Made by a program: the position numbers and the translations under genes. Shown piece by piece: positions 48,930-61,532 of a DNA stretch of 64,000 nt; positions within the stretch are counted from its first letter, which is position 1, and each line of letters begins with the position of its first letter. The DNA is from Lithospermum erythrorhizon (Eukaryota > Streptophyta > Magnoliopsida > Boraginales > Boraginaceae). The stretch spans positions 62,001-126,000 of the forward strand of contig JADFUC010000912.1 of the NCBI GenBank assembly GCA_019722365.1, in the 5' to 3' direction. The notes below the pieces were generated by a model. That model did not search any database and was not told the origin of the DNA. It saw nothing but the letters and a program-made list of their open reading frames with translations.

Positions 48930-51050
48930 TTTTTGATAGATCATTGCATTAATGCACATAAGTAAAATACAAGCTATTCAGGGATACAACTAACTATATC
49001 CATACTACCTATAGATCCTAAATAAAAATCTTTAGGGATTACAAAATCAGATCTAAAGAGAGGTAAAGTATCAAATAACTCCTTAAAACTAGATATAGAG
49101 GGGGCTTCAAAAAAATATTACTTTTATCTTCTACACCAGCCAATTTCAAAAGGTTTGCGATCACACGTGTAGGTATCCATGCGAGAGCCTAGAGTAACAC
49201 TGCAGCTTAACCTCTAGAAATATATAGTGTGAGTGGAGGTGGATGTGGCTATAATTAAACTAAAGATAAAGACTTCAAGAATATGTATTTGAATTGAAGT
49301 AATATTTGAGTGAGTATGTTCTTCATGTATGTAAATAGTGTCACAAAAATGTTCTGTTTTATTTTCCGTAAAGCATTGTATTCGAATGTGAGGTTTGTGT
49401 TTTAAAGTTAGGTAAATTGTATATGTGGAAGTTGATGTATTAATTGTGTTTGTTTTACTTAAGTGAATATAGATATTATTTATAAAAGTAATTAGCTTTA
49501 TTGTATGGGGAGAAAGTGATTGTATAGGTTTTTCTTTATTCCATTTCTTAAGGAAGTTGGATTCAGAGCAATGATATGTGGAAGTTGAAAAGTCGCATGA
49601 TTAAAGATTATATCATTGCGATAAATCCATATGCTCCAGAAGTTACTTAATAGCAACTAGCAAGATAATTTCTTGGTATTGTGGTTGTGTGGGTTTCCAT
49701 TTCTTTTGTAAGCAGCGGCTAATGATTTTAAATATGTTTATGTTTGAGGAGTGAAATTGAAAAGAAGAAAAGTTAGTCCATAATTTTGAAATAATAGGAC
49801 ATGAGTGGAAGAGATGATCAATCATTTTAATAGTTTTGATTTTTATTTTATGAGAGATGCTGATTGTGGTGTGTAAACGATTGTATAGTAATTTCCATAA
49901 AAAAAGTTTAACTTTTTGTGGTATTCGAAGTTTTTAGATATTATGGGGTAGAAAAGAGAAGTTGGTAGGCTTGCTTGTTTCACATTTAGTGTGTAAAAAG
50001 ATATTATGATAAATAGCTTTAGTGGTTGAGATATCTCATTTATTGTTAGGTTGCCATTGTAATTCATCCGACGTGCCATCTAGATTTTTGTTGGTGATAA
50101 GTGTTATAATATGAGAAGAAAAAAGGAAAACTAGAAGGGGTATGTTCCAAGAGGTGCCATTAATTCTATGATCTTTAACTAAAGTTAGGGTATTGGAGTC
50201 AATTGATTATGGAGTGCTAGTTGGAGGAGAGGAGTTCGTTTAGGAATTGACAACCAATTGTCTTTTCAAATGTGTATATTAGAACCTGAATGAGGAATCC
50301 AAAGCAGGGAGGGTTTAAGTTGTGCTAAACCTGCTTGAAGGCTTTTCCATACCCATAATGTATGTTGTTTGGTTCTTGTACTGGTAATGGAGGAGTTTGG
50401 AAAGTATTTCTATTTGAGAGTAATACTTACAGGTGCATTAGGTTTTTGGATAAGGTTCCAACTAGATTCAGCAAGAAGAGCAAGGTTAAAATCATGTAGA
50501 TTTTTATTATCCAGATTGCCTAATTGTGTAGCAAATTGTAAGAACTTTCAATTAATCCATTGAATTTTAAAATGTTGGGAGGAGTTTCAAAGAAAATTAG
50601 AAAAGATTTTTTCAATTTTATGGATGATATTGAGGAGGAATTTGTATATGGACATAGGGTAAACTAACATTCCTATAAGGATAGTTTTAATTAGTGTAAT
50701 TCTTCCTGCTTGGTTAAGAAATTTACTACTCCAAGATTGAATTTTGGAGTTGATTCGATTGATATAAATGCTTGGAAGATAAAGAGATTTGGCAATGTAT
50801 ATCTAAAGAGAGATACTAGTATTTAAAAGATTTGGACTCAGAGAAGGGAAGAGAAATGAGTGTTTGTTGTATTTTAATTTGGGTAGTTGTAGGGCTAAAG
50901 AGAGAATTTTTTGACATGTTAGCTTATCAATATTGCAATTTTATGATTTTTCATTGACTCTTCTCTCTGTTTAAATCATATTAAGAATGGTTTCGATAAG
51001 GAAAACAACATTCATGACTGAACCTATGATCGGATTTAGATGGAGGGGTA
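48930..51050 (-). mobile_element. L1-type LINE, 3' part, decayed
   Basis: Read on the minus strand: the late reverse-transcriptase region (GRITLIKTILIGMLVYPMSI, YKFLLNIIHKIEKIFSNFLW, about 50750-50580), the FNLALLAESSWNLIQKP block, VWKSLQAGLAQLKPSLLW with GSNIHIWKDNWLS-like text (about 50340-50220), and the zf-RVT cysteine-histidine signature MIDHLFHSCPIISKLW (about 49825-49770). Stops and frameshifts are frequent. The 3' end is marked on the plus strand by TTTTTTTGATAGATCATTGC at about 48930, i.e. a poly(A) tail. The 5' half (endonuclease, early RT) is missing. Confidence 0.75.
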
Positions 51051-51059
51051 ATTATTCTG

Positions 51060-51640
51060 AGACAGAAATTTAGATGAGAATAATGACTCCTTGAAAACGA
51101 GCTTCATGCAACGCCCCAAGCTTGATCTATTATAAAGTCACCTACGTATGCTGTATAATTAAATAAAACAATCGAGCAATTTGACCTTAGAATACTGAAC
51201 GAAACATTTATAATCATCGGACGATAGTTTAAGAGGCCACAAAAATGTGCATATTTACAAAGGGAATTTGAATTAATAAGTGAATCAAATGAAATACATG
51301 CTAGAACAATACCCAATTGCCAAACTCTATATATAAAGAGCGGTGGCCCACAAGTCTAATTAAAGAACACTATTTGTGGTGTGTATATTTTTTCCTCATC
51401 TGATTATGTATTTTTGAATAATCTCATATTACGATTATTAGCCATTTTATTTTACGAGTTGATATTAGCCGGATTAGTCGACATTTATGTATTTCGATCT
51501 GATAGCCATTGCACATTCACAAAATCTACAATATCCACCACTTTTCCACCTACATGAATTGTGATATTCTGCTTATGTCTCTTAACTTATTCAACTATGG
51601 AAAATCTGCATGAATGCTTCCCAGCATACGAAAAAAAACA
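51060..51640. other. Spacer between the two LINEs
   Basis: A 70-codon minus-strand frame (51316-51104) has no recognisable similarity. The rest is AT-rich. Confidence 0.35.
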
Positions 51641-52043
51641 AAAGGTTTTCAAATTTTGAATTACGCAGTTTGACTTCTTAAATTTTAAATTTTGTATACG
51701 ATGTACACTTCAATTGGCTTCTTAATTTTATTAATCATTTGGGTCTTGATGATTTAGTCATTTAGGTTTAATAGCCCATACATAATTGGAAATCGTAATG
51801 GTATTAAGATTTTTGAGAAAATTGAAAGAGCTATGTCTAATTATGAGTGGTCTTTGATTTTTCCCGATAGGACTTGTGAAATCCTCCCCATCCAAAGACC
51901 AGATCATGCTCCACTTATCATCTCTACAAAAATAAAACCCGAGCCTCTAGCGACCGCTGGAAATTAGATCGTTTCTACATTTCTTGGTGAAAGTGTAATT
52001 ATTTATTGAAATAGGAAGTAAAAGATCTGTTTGGAGACACCTT

Positions 52044-52890
52044 TGTTAGACCACCCGGTCGATAGCAGGTTGGACATGAAGCAATAGGCAGAAACGAGTG
52101 TTTTAAGACACGAGCTGTCGGTAATACTTGGGCCTTAGCGATAAAGTGGCTCAGATATACAATCTGCAGTAAAAACACCACAAGATGATAACCCGGTTCG
52201 ATTTTAGCGTAAAAGCAAATGCGGGGAACCAGGCCTTGATAGAGTTTCAACTATAATAATGAGAATTACAAATAAGGTCTTATATACTCCCTCGAGCGTC
52301 TATTCTCCACTACATCAAGATGTATAAGTTCAGGCTCCCCCTGATTATAACTTGCCCACATCCTTGTTCACAGCATTCACCCATCTAAGTATGTGTAAGC
52401 TATAATAATTTCACTAGAACAAAAGCTGTTGTAACGGGTGTGCAGGCAGTTGTACAAAAACTAATGGAGTTTATAGTAACATAATTCGACCCTCTGATAA
52501 AAAGGTAAAATCTTTTATGCTCTTCTCATAAAAATAATCTGTGACTCTCTATTATTTTTACAGTGCAGTATAGATGCATGCAGTGAGGCGCTTTATATAA
52601 TGTAGACACAACGAGTTTATGGTAATAACTTCCATAATAAAACCTTCCATAATTAGCCGATCTTTCACTTGTCCAGCAACCAAATCATGGCACATGCTTA
52701 GAATTAAAACTCCAGACATTACCATATATTGTAGGACAAAAATATCTCTTCGATTATTACCAAATTGACAAAATCTAGAAAATATACGCAATATCGTGAT
52801 GGCAGGCGCTTAACTATCTTTGACACTTTGTTCCGACAACCGTAACATTCGCGGTTTGCTATCAAAAATTGCTAGCCAATAAAACACTAT
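52044..52890 (+). repeat. 5' LTR of the Copia-like element
   Basis: Direct partner of 54770-55619. TATA-like CTTTATATAATGTAGAC at 52590. The 3' end is blurred by divergence (around 52882-52892). Confidence 0.7.
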
Positions 52891-54769
52891 GAACTCTACT
52901 TTTGGCTAATATTTTTTTAGGCAGCTCCCTTTTCCCTCAATGCATCTCCCCGCATAATAATCAATCTGACAAAGGATGATTTTTTAATTAAATTAGCATC
53001 CTTTGAGTGTAGTAGAACCTCGGCTTTGACCGTTAAAACGCATGTGAGATTCGTCATGAACATGTACATCCAGGACAAAGACATTAGCTTCAACTTCTCT
53101 TTTATGAAGATCCCGCTTGATCCTCAGCGCTTTATGCTTACTTGACTACAAGAATTACACCGATCATCGTTCTTGATGTCTTCCGTTGTTGAACTCTTTA
53201 GAATTACTTTTTGATCCTCGAATTTCACTTTACGATGAATTGATAAAGAATTTTTGAATATAGAATACGTTTAGAATACGGAACATGAGAATCGGATATA
53301 TTGATAAATGCTCTACCGTAGGGAAAGCTATAAAAATATGGTCTTATGTGGCCCTTACTTCCCTTGATGATGGCAAACCCATTGTTTTAACGTTTTGCTC
53401 AGGTTGTCTTTGCTATTAGAATTTGACATTGTTAGACCAACATCATTAACACTTGGCTTGACAGTTGGGATGCATTAGCTTTTGCAGTTGGAATAAACTT
53501 TAATTCTTTAACACATATCCGGTGACATATCCTTTGTATGGTCGTTTTGGAGATTGACCCGAGGAGAAAATTTAAATGCAGCTTGGAAGTGCGAGGAATT
53601 GGCATGCGGACGGTTACTACCATGAATTCTAATTAGGTGGGTAATTTCTCAACATTCTCCTTTAATTGAGTTGACATTTAACATCTTATTGTTTCATCAA
53701 TAAGAATCCTATTTTCTTTAGTTTGCCGGATCTACTTTGCAGGCATTGATAATTGAGCAATTATTTATGCTTCCTTTCAACTAATCCTTGATAGTCATCT
53801 CTTCATCATCCTTTACTACTTCATCAGTCATACAAGGAGATTCATCCCGGCTTTGGATGTGAATACATGAAACTTCCGAAATGCCGTTCAATTGTTGCAT
53901 TTAACTAGGAGCTTCAGGAATTGGCATTCACTTCTTTCTGAAGATTTGAATGGTCAATACGAACATCACCATAACGCTACATTCTTGATATTGGATTGTT
54001 GATCCAATCCATTTCGACATTTGTGTCTAGATGGGGTCTTATGGACATTGACTTTTAGACAGCAGTGTTGCCAAATTCTTCGATCGTCAAGACATTTCGT
54101 CTTAATAAGAGAACCAAATACCTCGCCAAGCCCTCATGATCAGATGTCATTCACCTCTTACATGTGACCACTTTGGAGTTGATCTCTTAGGAGAGAATAA
54201 AGTATCTTCGACAATCTTTGTGAGTTGTCTTCTACTTGAATCTAAATTTATTTGATATATCTTGGCGATAATAAATTCCAGTAGTGGTAAATCTTCATTC
54301 GTTCTCAGTTCTCAAATTTGGTGTTGAGAAGTTGGGCGTATCTGAACCTTAGCTAGTTCCTTAGTACACATGCGAAGTGTTTGAAACTTAACAGCTTTAA
54401 CATGTTGAATAAATATATCATATTTATGTTCTGTGACAGCGTATTGAAATAAAGAGCCTTGATTTCCATTGAAGCCGCGTTCACTTTCTTGTCAATTTCC
54501 GTCTTAGGTTTACTCAATCAGGAGCGTTAGGTAAAGTCCGTTTGTGGAGAGTCGGCCGGATAAAATAGATGTTCATGTTTTGATATTCATGGATCTCAGT
54601 AGCAGCCATTCTACTCTTCAGTATATGGTGACCCGTCAAGTTGTAGGGCGACTTTTGTACTTAGCTATCTGGCTGCTAAAATTACAATAGTCGCTTTGTA
54701 TGTCGTGGCCATCACGATACCGCTTGAAAGTGTAATCGGCGTGAAAATGGGAAGTAAAGTCTGTTTCTT

Positions 54770-55619
54770 TGTTAGACCGCGATTCGATGCGGTTGGACAC
54801 CCAAACAGAATAAACGAAACGAAGTGTTAAAACCTTGTGTCGATGCCTTGGACAACGGCCTTTGATAAAGAATTTGACGGAGATATATGTCTTGATAAAA
54901 ACACCACAAGATGATAACCCGGTTCGGTGCAACATGCACCTACGTGCAGGGACAACACACTTGATGAAGGATTGACTATGATAATGAGAATTACAAATAG
55001 TGCTATGCCACCGACATATTACACTTTTGTCAAGTGTATAAGTTTAGGCTCACACGATTATAATACCCACATCTTCTTCCTTTCTACATCACAGTATGTG
55101 TAAACTTCAATAATTTTCACTAGAAACAAAAGCTATTTGTAACGGGTGTCATGAGCAGTTGTCACAAGCTAATGAGTTTATAGTAACACTCAGTACATTC
55201 AGCCTACAATAAAAGCTAAAATCTTTTATCCTCTTTTCCTCACAAAATAATACAGAACTCTCTATTGTTTTTCCGGTACAGTCTAGATATGTAAGTGAGG
55301 CCTTTATATAATGTAGGCACAAACAAGTTTATGGTAATAGCTTTCGCCATGAAAACCTTGTAATTCTTTGATACTTCTTGTCCTATAACCAACCAAATCG
55401 TACTTTTATGCTTGAGTGCGCTCCAGAGACATTACCATGTAGGGCGAAAATATCTCTTCAATTATTACCAAATTGACAAAATCTCAAAAATATACAACAT
55501 GATATCGGCGATGGCGAATTGTTGCAACTTGATGTCTTTGGCGCTTGTTCCAATATTTAGTCAGCATTCCGCAGTTTACTTTATCAAGAAAATTGCCCGA
55601 TGATAAAAGCTAGCTAGCA
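54770..55619 (+). repeat. 3' LTR of the Copia-like element
   Basis: Direct partner of 52044-52890. It follows a purine-rich tract (GAAAATGGGAAGTAAAG, about 54744-54760) that could be the polypurine tract, and ends TAGCA before the target duplication. Confidence 0.7.
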
Positions 55620-55960
55620 ACTTTGGTTATTCAGATGTTTTGAAAATGCTTGGACTACTCCCATTGATATATCTTTTTCTCATCGTTTGCTTGGATCCCA
55701 CTCTCAAGCTTTCATTCCTAACTCTAAACTTCAAAATATCAAAAATAAAATTCAAAAGTAGAATAATAGTCGTGTTGGTAATTTATTTCTTCTAATTAAA
55801 AATATTCAAGCTGAATTAGTTTCTCATGAAATAAACCTGTAATATCCCGTAATTCTTTCTCTTCAGCCCAATCTTAGAACAAAAATTAAGGCTTACTTAT
55901 TGTTGCGAGAAGAGCAATATTGGTGCAAAGATCTAAAATGCTTAGGCCCAATAGTGGTGA

Positions 55961-58610
55961 TGTAATAGCAGCGGCTACGTAAAAAACAAAATTTAAAATT
56001 TTCGATTCGGTGGGACCGGTGATAGTATAAATAATCTACGATAATATTATTTGTGATAATTTGAGCCGTATTACATTTATAATTTAGTAGTAATAGCCGA
56101 GGATAATTAAGTTAAATTAGATCGTTAAGTCGTTCGATAACTCGATTCGCATTGATTTCGAGCCTGAGCTTCATTAATGCGATTTTCGCTGACTTAAGAC
56201 TTAAGGTTATCTTTCATCCCCTTATCAACACAAAAAAATCACAAAAATATCTTCCTCAATTCTCCCGTCTTGGCGAGAACCCCGAGGCGAAAGCCGCAAG
56301 CGAGATTTTTCTCTTCCGATTAACGGCTTTGTTGCTATCGCGTCCATACAGTTGATTGTTAAAGGGAGCGACATACCCTCGATTTTGAGGTAAGAAGTAG
56401 AGTTTGGTTTATTTTAAGGGTTGACTTTTGGATGACACCATAACTTAATTTTATGATGAATCTTAGTTTGTTATGGGTTACATGATGTATATAAGTGATA
56501 GATCATGATTTAGAAGTGGTTCAAGAGGATGTTATAGTTTGATTTGACTTTTTTAGGTTTTTCGATTGAATTTTCAAATTGTCTTTTACGAGACCTTAAA
56601 TGTGTAGAAGTTAGATTAGGGCCTTATTAGCTATTGTGATATTAAATTGGTGATTTAAATTGATTAAAGGAGTTAGGTTGAAAAAGTGTTAATTCAGTTG
56701 GTTGTAATTGATATTTTGGAGTATAGGTAGTTAATTAGGGACCTATTTGATTAGCAGACGGCTTATAAGTTGATTTGTAATAATAAAAACAATAAGATGA
56801 ATTTTAGCGGGATCGATTTGGTTGTGTCCGATGAAAGTTATAATTTCGATGGATTTACCGTCATGTTAGACCGTTTAGAAATCGTTCCGATTAGAGTTGG
56901 TAATGTTTATTCTAGAGCGTAGTGGTATTAGTTCCGAGTATACTTGCGGGTGTTGTTAGGCCTTGACGCGGGGAAGGGGAGCTGCGTTCAGTGATCGCGT
57001 TCTTCGTGAGGACTTTTGTGTAGTAGAGGTGAGTCTTTATCTCGCGGAGTGTTACTTCACGTACTTACTTTAAATTATTGAACATGTTATTGTGGTACGA
57101 TTGTGAGAATGATAGCACATGTAGCATTGTATGATTATGTAATTCGTTTATTAGCTGAGCCATGATATGATTATGTGATTATAATACATTCGTTGAAGAT
57201 TGCTTGAGGTAAGTAATAAACTTGAACTCCCGACTTATATTCGATTTAAATGGCCTTTGTCGGCCTTTGTTGTATTCTGTGTGCTTGTCGGCAGCAGCAT
57301 ATGTATTTACGTAGCTCGTCGGCGATTTTGATTGATTTATGATTGTGAGATGTTTTAGGCGTGTCTTTGGATATTGTTTTGGAGTAGATTGAATTGTTTG
57401 TTGAAAGAGAGGTGTTGGTTGGGTTATGCGTGACTTTGAGGTGACTTGAGTATTAGGATATGACAACTAGGGTGAGTTGTTTGGGGAGTAGATTAGTTGG
57501 TTATTGAGAGGTGTTGGTTGGGTATCGTGACTTTGAGGTAGGCTTGAGTATTAGGATACTGACCTAGAATTGGGAAGGTTATGGGTTAGGTGGCTCTTTA
57601 AGGCGTGCCTCGACTGCGCCAGTTATAAGCGTTGTTTGCTCGAGCTTTATACTTCGGTATAAGGCGTTGTTTATCTTTTATACTTCGGTATAAGAAGCGT
57701 TGGTTATCGGCTTATATCGCGGTATAAAGAGCTGAATTGTTTATCATTTTATACTTCGGTATTAAAGCGTTGGTTATCGACTTTATACTTGGTATAAGGC
57801 GTTGTAGATTGACGAGGTTGAGAGCATAATGCGTCGAGTTACAGAATCCGGATGGTATCCCAGTTGATAGTGATTGATGACTAGAGTATAGTTTTGTTGG
57901 GTCTGTGACTCACAATTTCGTAATGGTTTGGTATAGTTTTATTCGGTGAGTTCATTCATTATTGAGACCTATATTCATGTTATGCCGTGATGTATGAGAA
58001 TTTTCTTTGTAAGTATAAATATGGTGCATCTAGGTAGTTCGGTTATATCTATATATACGGCGTATTTGACTCACATGTTAATTTGTTGTGTCGTGGCGTA
58101 TGGTTTAAGATTTAGGTGTTAAGTTTCACTAAGTTTCGTGGCTTACACCGCACCGCTTTAGGCGGCATTTCGTTGTGCCGGGTTGGCCAGACTGACTAGT
58201 TGGCTTGAGAAGGCTGTTGGAGGGTTGTTCGAGTAGCTAGGTGAGCGTCGAGATTGGCGGAGGATCACCGCGGTCGATTTTGATGTGTTGTGAATGTTTT
58301 TTGATTGTTGTACTTTATTTTTCAAACTGTATGTCGGCGATTGTCATTTGTATTCGAGTACAATACTTACTCTCTTTGTAGCCTTACCCGGCATTACTAT
58401 TTATTTGGGATATGTTGTATATATATATGGAATTTGGTTGGTTAGATATCACACGATGGATTGTAAATTTTTAAGCTGTGATTATTTTAAAATATATATA
58501 ATCATATTTTTGAAGGAAGCAGTAGTTTTAAAGCGAGTAGATCTGCTCGGTTTAATTGATTACGGTGTTCCGTATTATAATGACTACTCAGGGCGACCGT
58601 CCTCGTTACA
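55961..58610 (+). mobile_element. Solo LTR (family copy 2), 2.65 kb, inside the LINE
   Basis: Starts TGTAATAGC, ends GTTACA, with GTGA on both sides (55957-55960 and 58611-58614). Removing the element and one GTGA restores the LINE text AATAGTGG TGACATAAATAC, which reads N-S-G-D-I-N-T-K-F, the conserved GDxNTKF motif. It is colinear with the copy at 37822-40391 and carries the same internal TTATACTTCGGTATAAG array (57620-57800). Confidence 0.88.
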
Positions 58611-61532
58611 GTGACATAAATACTAAATTCTACTACTCGTTTGTTACTTGGCGATCTAAATTAACTTAAATTTTAGAATTACGAGATAATAGTAATATCC
58701 TCCTCACCTCTAACCAAGACATCTTTAATCATTTCTATTCTTATTTCTTTTCTCTTTACACTTCTCCCTCATCTAGTAATGTTCAATCATTCACTCATTT
58801 TTCTTCTATTGAAAATATATAAACTAAGTTAACCCAGCTGATCAAATTCTGATCTCGGCCGTCCTTTAGCCCATACAGACTTCAAAATAGCTTTATTCTA
58901 AATGCATCGAGATAAATTTCCGAGGACCTTATATAAGAAGCTACATAAGCTTTTTCAAAATAATTGGAACTTGATGAAAATATTATAATACTTTTGTTCA
59001 ATCACAGAACTGTCTACTTAAAGAACTAAATAATACTTTCATCCTTTCAATCCACAAAGTAAAATCCTTAGCCCAACATAATATGGGCTATTAAAATAAT
59101 AGTGAATAAATCTTCCCACCTTAACTCCTTTCTTTCCCCTACCAAAATGGATTTCTTAACGGCCGGTTAATTTATGATAGTACTATCTTAGCCCAAGAAG
59201 TTACACATCACATTAGAACTTCTAAATACAAAAAAAATGGATTAGCTGCTATTAAAATTGACATGAGTAAAACCATTGATAGAATTAGGTGGGATTTCGT
59301 TATTGAAAGATTAAAAAAATTAGGTTTCCCTAGATAAATCTTATTTTTGTATGTATCTCGGCTAATGGATGTACTACAAATATTTTGAAGCGCCGTGTGG
59401 ACCCCGAAACGAGGTGATCCACCCATCGCTATTCTTTTTTCAATTTATACTGCTGACTCTTTGACTTCTTTACTCAAGGGCCAAAAGTTTAATAAAATTA
59501 AGAGAGTTTTAATAGCTAAAAATAGTCCCCCCCCTCTGATCTTCTGTTTGCGGATGACAGTTTCTTTTTTATTCACTTAGACAAAAATAGCCCGAACAAT
59601 TTTGCCTCCATCCTTGATGCTTATTGTTGTGACTCTGGTCAAGTATTATTAGAATAAATCTCAGTTCACTTGGTACTGCAGCTTCGTATTCATATTAAAA
59701 ATCATACTCTTTACATCATATTATAAAAGAATCTCCTACACTAGATAGATATCTTGGTATCTCTCTAGATATCTCTACTAATAGGAAACAAATTTTCCTT
59801 GATATTATTGACAAAGTTAAACGGAGAATACTATCCTGGAAAAGCAAATTTCTTAACTTCTCTGGGAGCTGTACTATTATTAAATCTGTTCTCCAATCTA
59901 TTCTAGTTTATCCTATGAGAATTTATAAATTCATTCTCTCGTATTTTAATGAGATTGGTAGAATTTTTGCCAACTTTCTTTGGGGAGGTTCGCATCCAAA
60001 TAACATCCATTGGATTAATTGGGATTTCTCGTATTAATATAAAAAGATGGAAGTCTTGGCTTTAAATATCTTAATCATTTAACTGCCTTCCGCTAACTTT
60101 GCCAAAATGGTTTGTAAGGCTCTTTACTTTCCTAAATCTCACTTACTAATAAAATACTAAAACCTAAATACTATCCGAATACACTTTCCTTAAATGCACC
60201 TCCAAAAGATAACTTTCTTCTTGGGTTTGGAAAAGTATTCATCTTTGGACTCATGACCTTGATACATATGGTTTGGAAAGTTAGTTTTGGCAATTCTGTC
60301 AAAATTTGGGATGATATCTGGTTTCATGATCTTAAAATTGATTGAAAAATACATAAACTTTACATGTCTACCTTGGTGTCTAACTAAAACACTAACAATT
60401 TGTCATGGAACATGGCCTTGTTAAACATGATTTTTCCTCCCTTTGTCATTAACCATATAATCAAAATTAGACTCTTAGCTGCTGATGATGTCAATGTTTG
60501 GTATAAACCCACAATTAAGCCAAATATATTTCTAGGCCTTGACCCTTTGTCAAACTATTTCAAAGCCAAGTACCTTACTTGCTTGAGTACGGAAAAGACT
60601 GCGATTACACTACACCTTAGAAAATCAAATCTTTTTTTTTGAAGGTCTCCTCAATAGGATATCGACTGAGGACAATTTAGAACACAAAACTAAAATAGAC
60701 TTTGACACAAATTGTTCCTTTTGTACTTCCTTTAAAGAAAGTGTAGATCATATTTTCTTCCGATGTCCACTGTAAAACGGTTTGGTGACACTATTAGTCG
60801 TATTCTTTGAAAACTACTATCTATGATTTTCTAGTCTTTTGGATTTTGAAATCGTGGGAGAATAGTTTATATATTAGAAAGAACATTATAATCACTAGAA
60901 GCTTGATTTGGAATATTTGGCTCCATAGAAATAATATTACTTTTAATCATTGTTTGTTTGATGTTAGCAAGTTAGTCATTTAGTTTGCTTTCTTCGTAAG
61001 GGAATGGGTCAGTGCTAATCGTTATAAAAAGCTACGTTAGAAATACTATCGGACTTGTAAAATCCATCCCGAGGATAATACCCTTTCAAAGTATATTCAA
61101 CCACATTCCTTTAGTGTCTGTCATTTCCTCTTTAAATGCGACTTACGGGTAGTAATCGATTTACCTCCGTCTTGGAACTTTTAGTTAACCGTCGAACCGT
61201 TTAGGTGGATCGTCAAATTAATTACGTTTATGGAAACAATCTGATTATTGGATCGGAAATGCGTATGATGTTGGGAACATCGTTGATAGCAATTCACATT
61301 GATTGTAAAATATATTTTGGAAATTTTGCTACGTCGTTTGCAAAACTCTTCTGGGATTATAATTGTTGTCTTGTTAGAGCCTTGACCGATTAATATACGT
61401 GATAGATGATTTTTTCAACTTAGATTAATGAATCTTTCACCCATCAGGAAGTCCAAGATTGGACTTAATGATGAAAATACATAGGTTAATATTTCTAAAT
61501 TTATGGAGCCTAAGATATGTTCATATAAAATC

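Larger units (their letters stand above)
52044..55619 (+). mobile_element. Non-autonomous LTR retrotransposon (Copia-like LTRs)
   Basis: Two LTRs of about 850 bp, 52044 to about 52890 and 54770-55619, both begin TGTTAGACC. They share CACCACAAGATGATAACCCG, TAATGAGAATTACAAATA, CTTTATATAATGTAG, ACAAGTTTATGGTAATA and ATTATTACCAAATTGACAAA. The flanks are ACCTT (52039-52043) and ACTTT (55620-55624), a 5-bp duplication with one change. The 1.9-kb interior has no recognisable gag or pol. It lies within the LINE, whose reading resumes on the far side. LTR divergence is clearly high, so the insertion is old. Confidence 0.75.
51700..61400 (+). mobile_element. L1-type LINE, decayed and split by two LTR insertions
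   Basis: The plus-strand parts in order: C-terminal endonuclease (IFEKIERAMSNYEWSLIFPD, RPDHAPLI, 51810-51925); the linker (KIQKxNNSRVGNLFLLIKNI, then REEQYW, 55740-55925); then, after the solo LTR, the GDxNTKF motif resumes (58611). Reverse transcriptase shows QNGFLNGR, AAIKIDMSKTIDRIRWDFV (59140-59300), RGDPPIAILFSIYT (59405) and FADDS (59545, shifted frame). A zf-RVT-like block (CSFCTSFKESVDHIFFRCPL, about 60715-60775) and a possible RNase H (61205-61393) end it. Multiple stops and shifts make it dead. The 5' end is lost or unrecognised. Confidence 0.8.
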
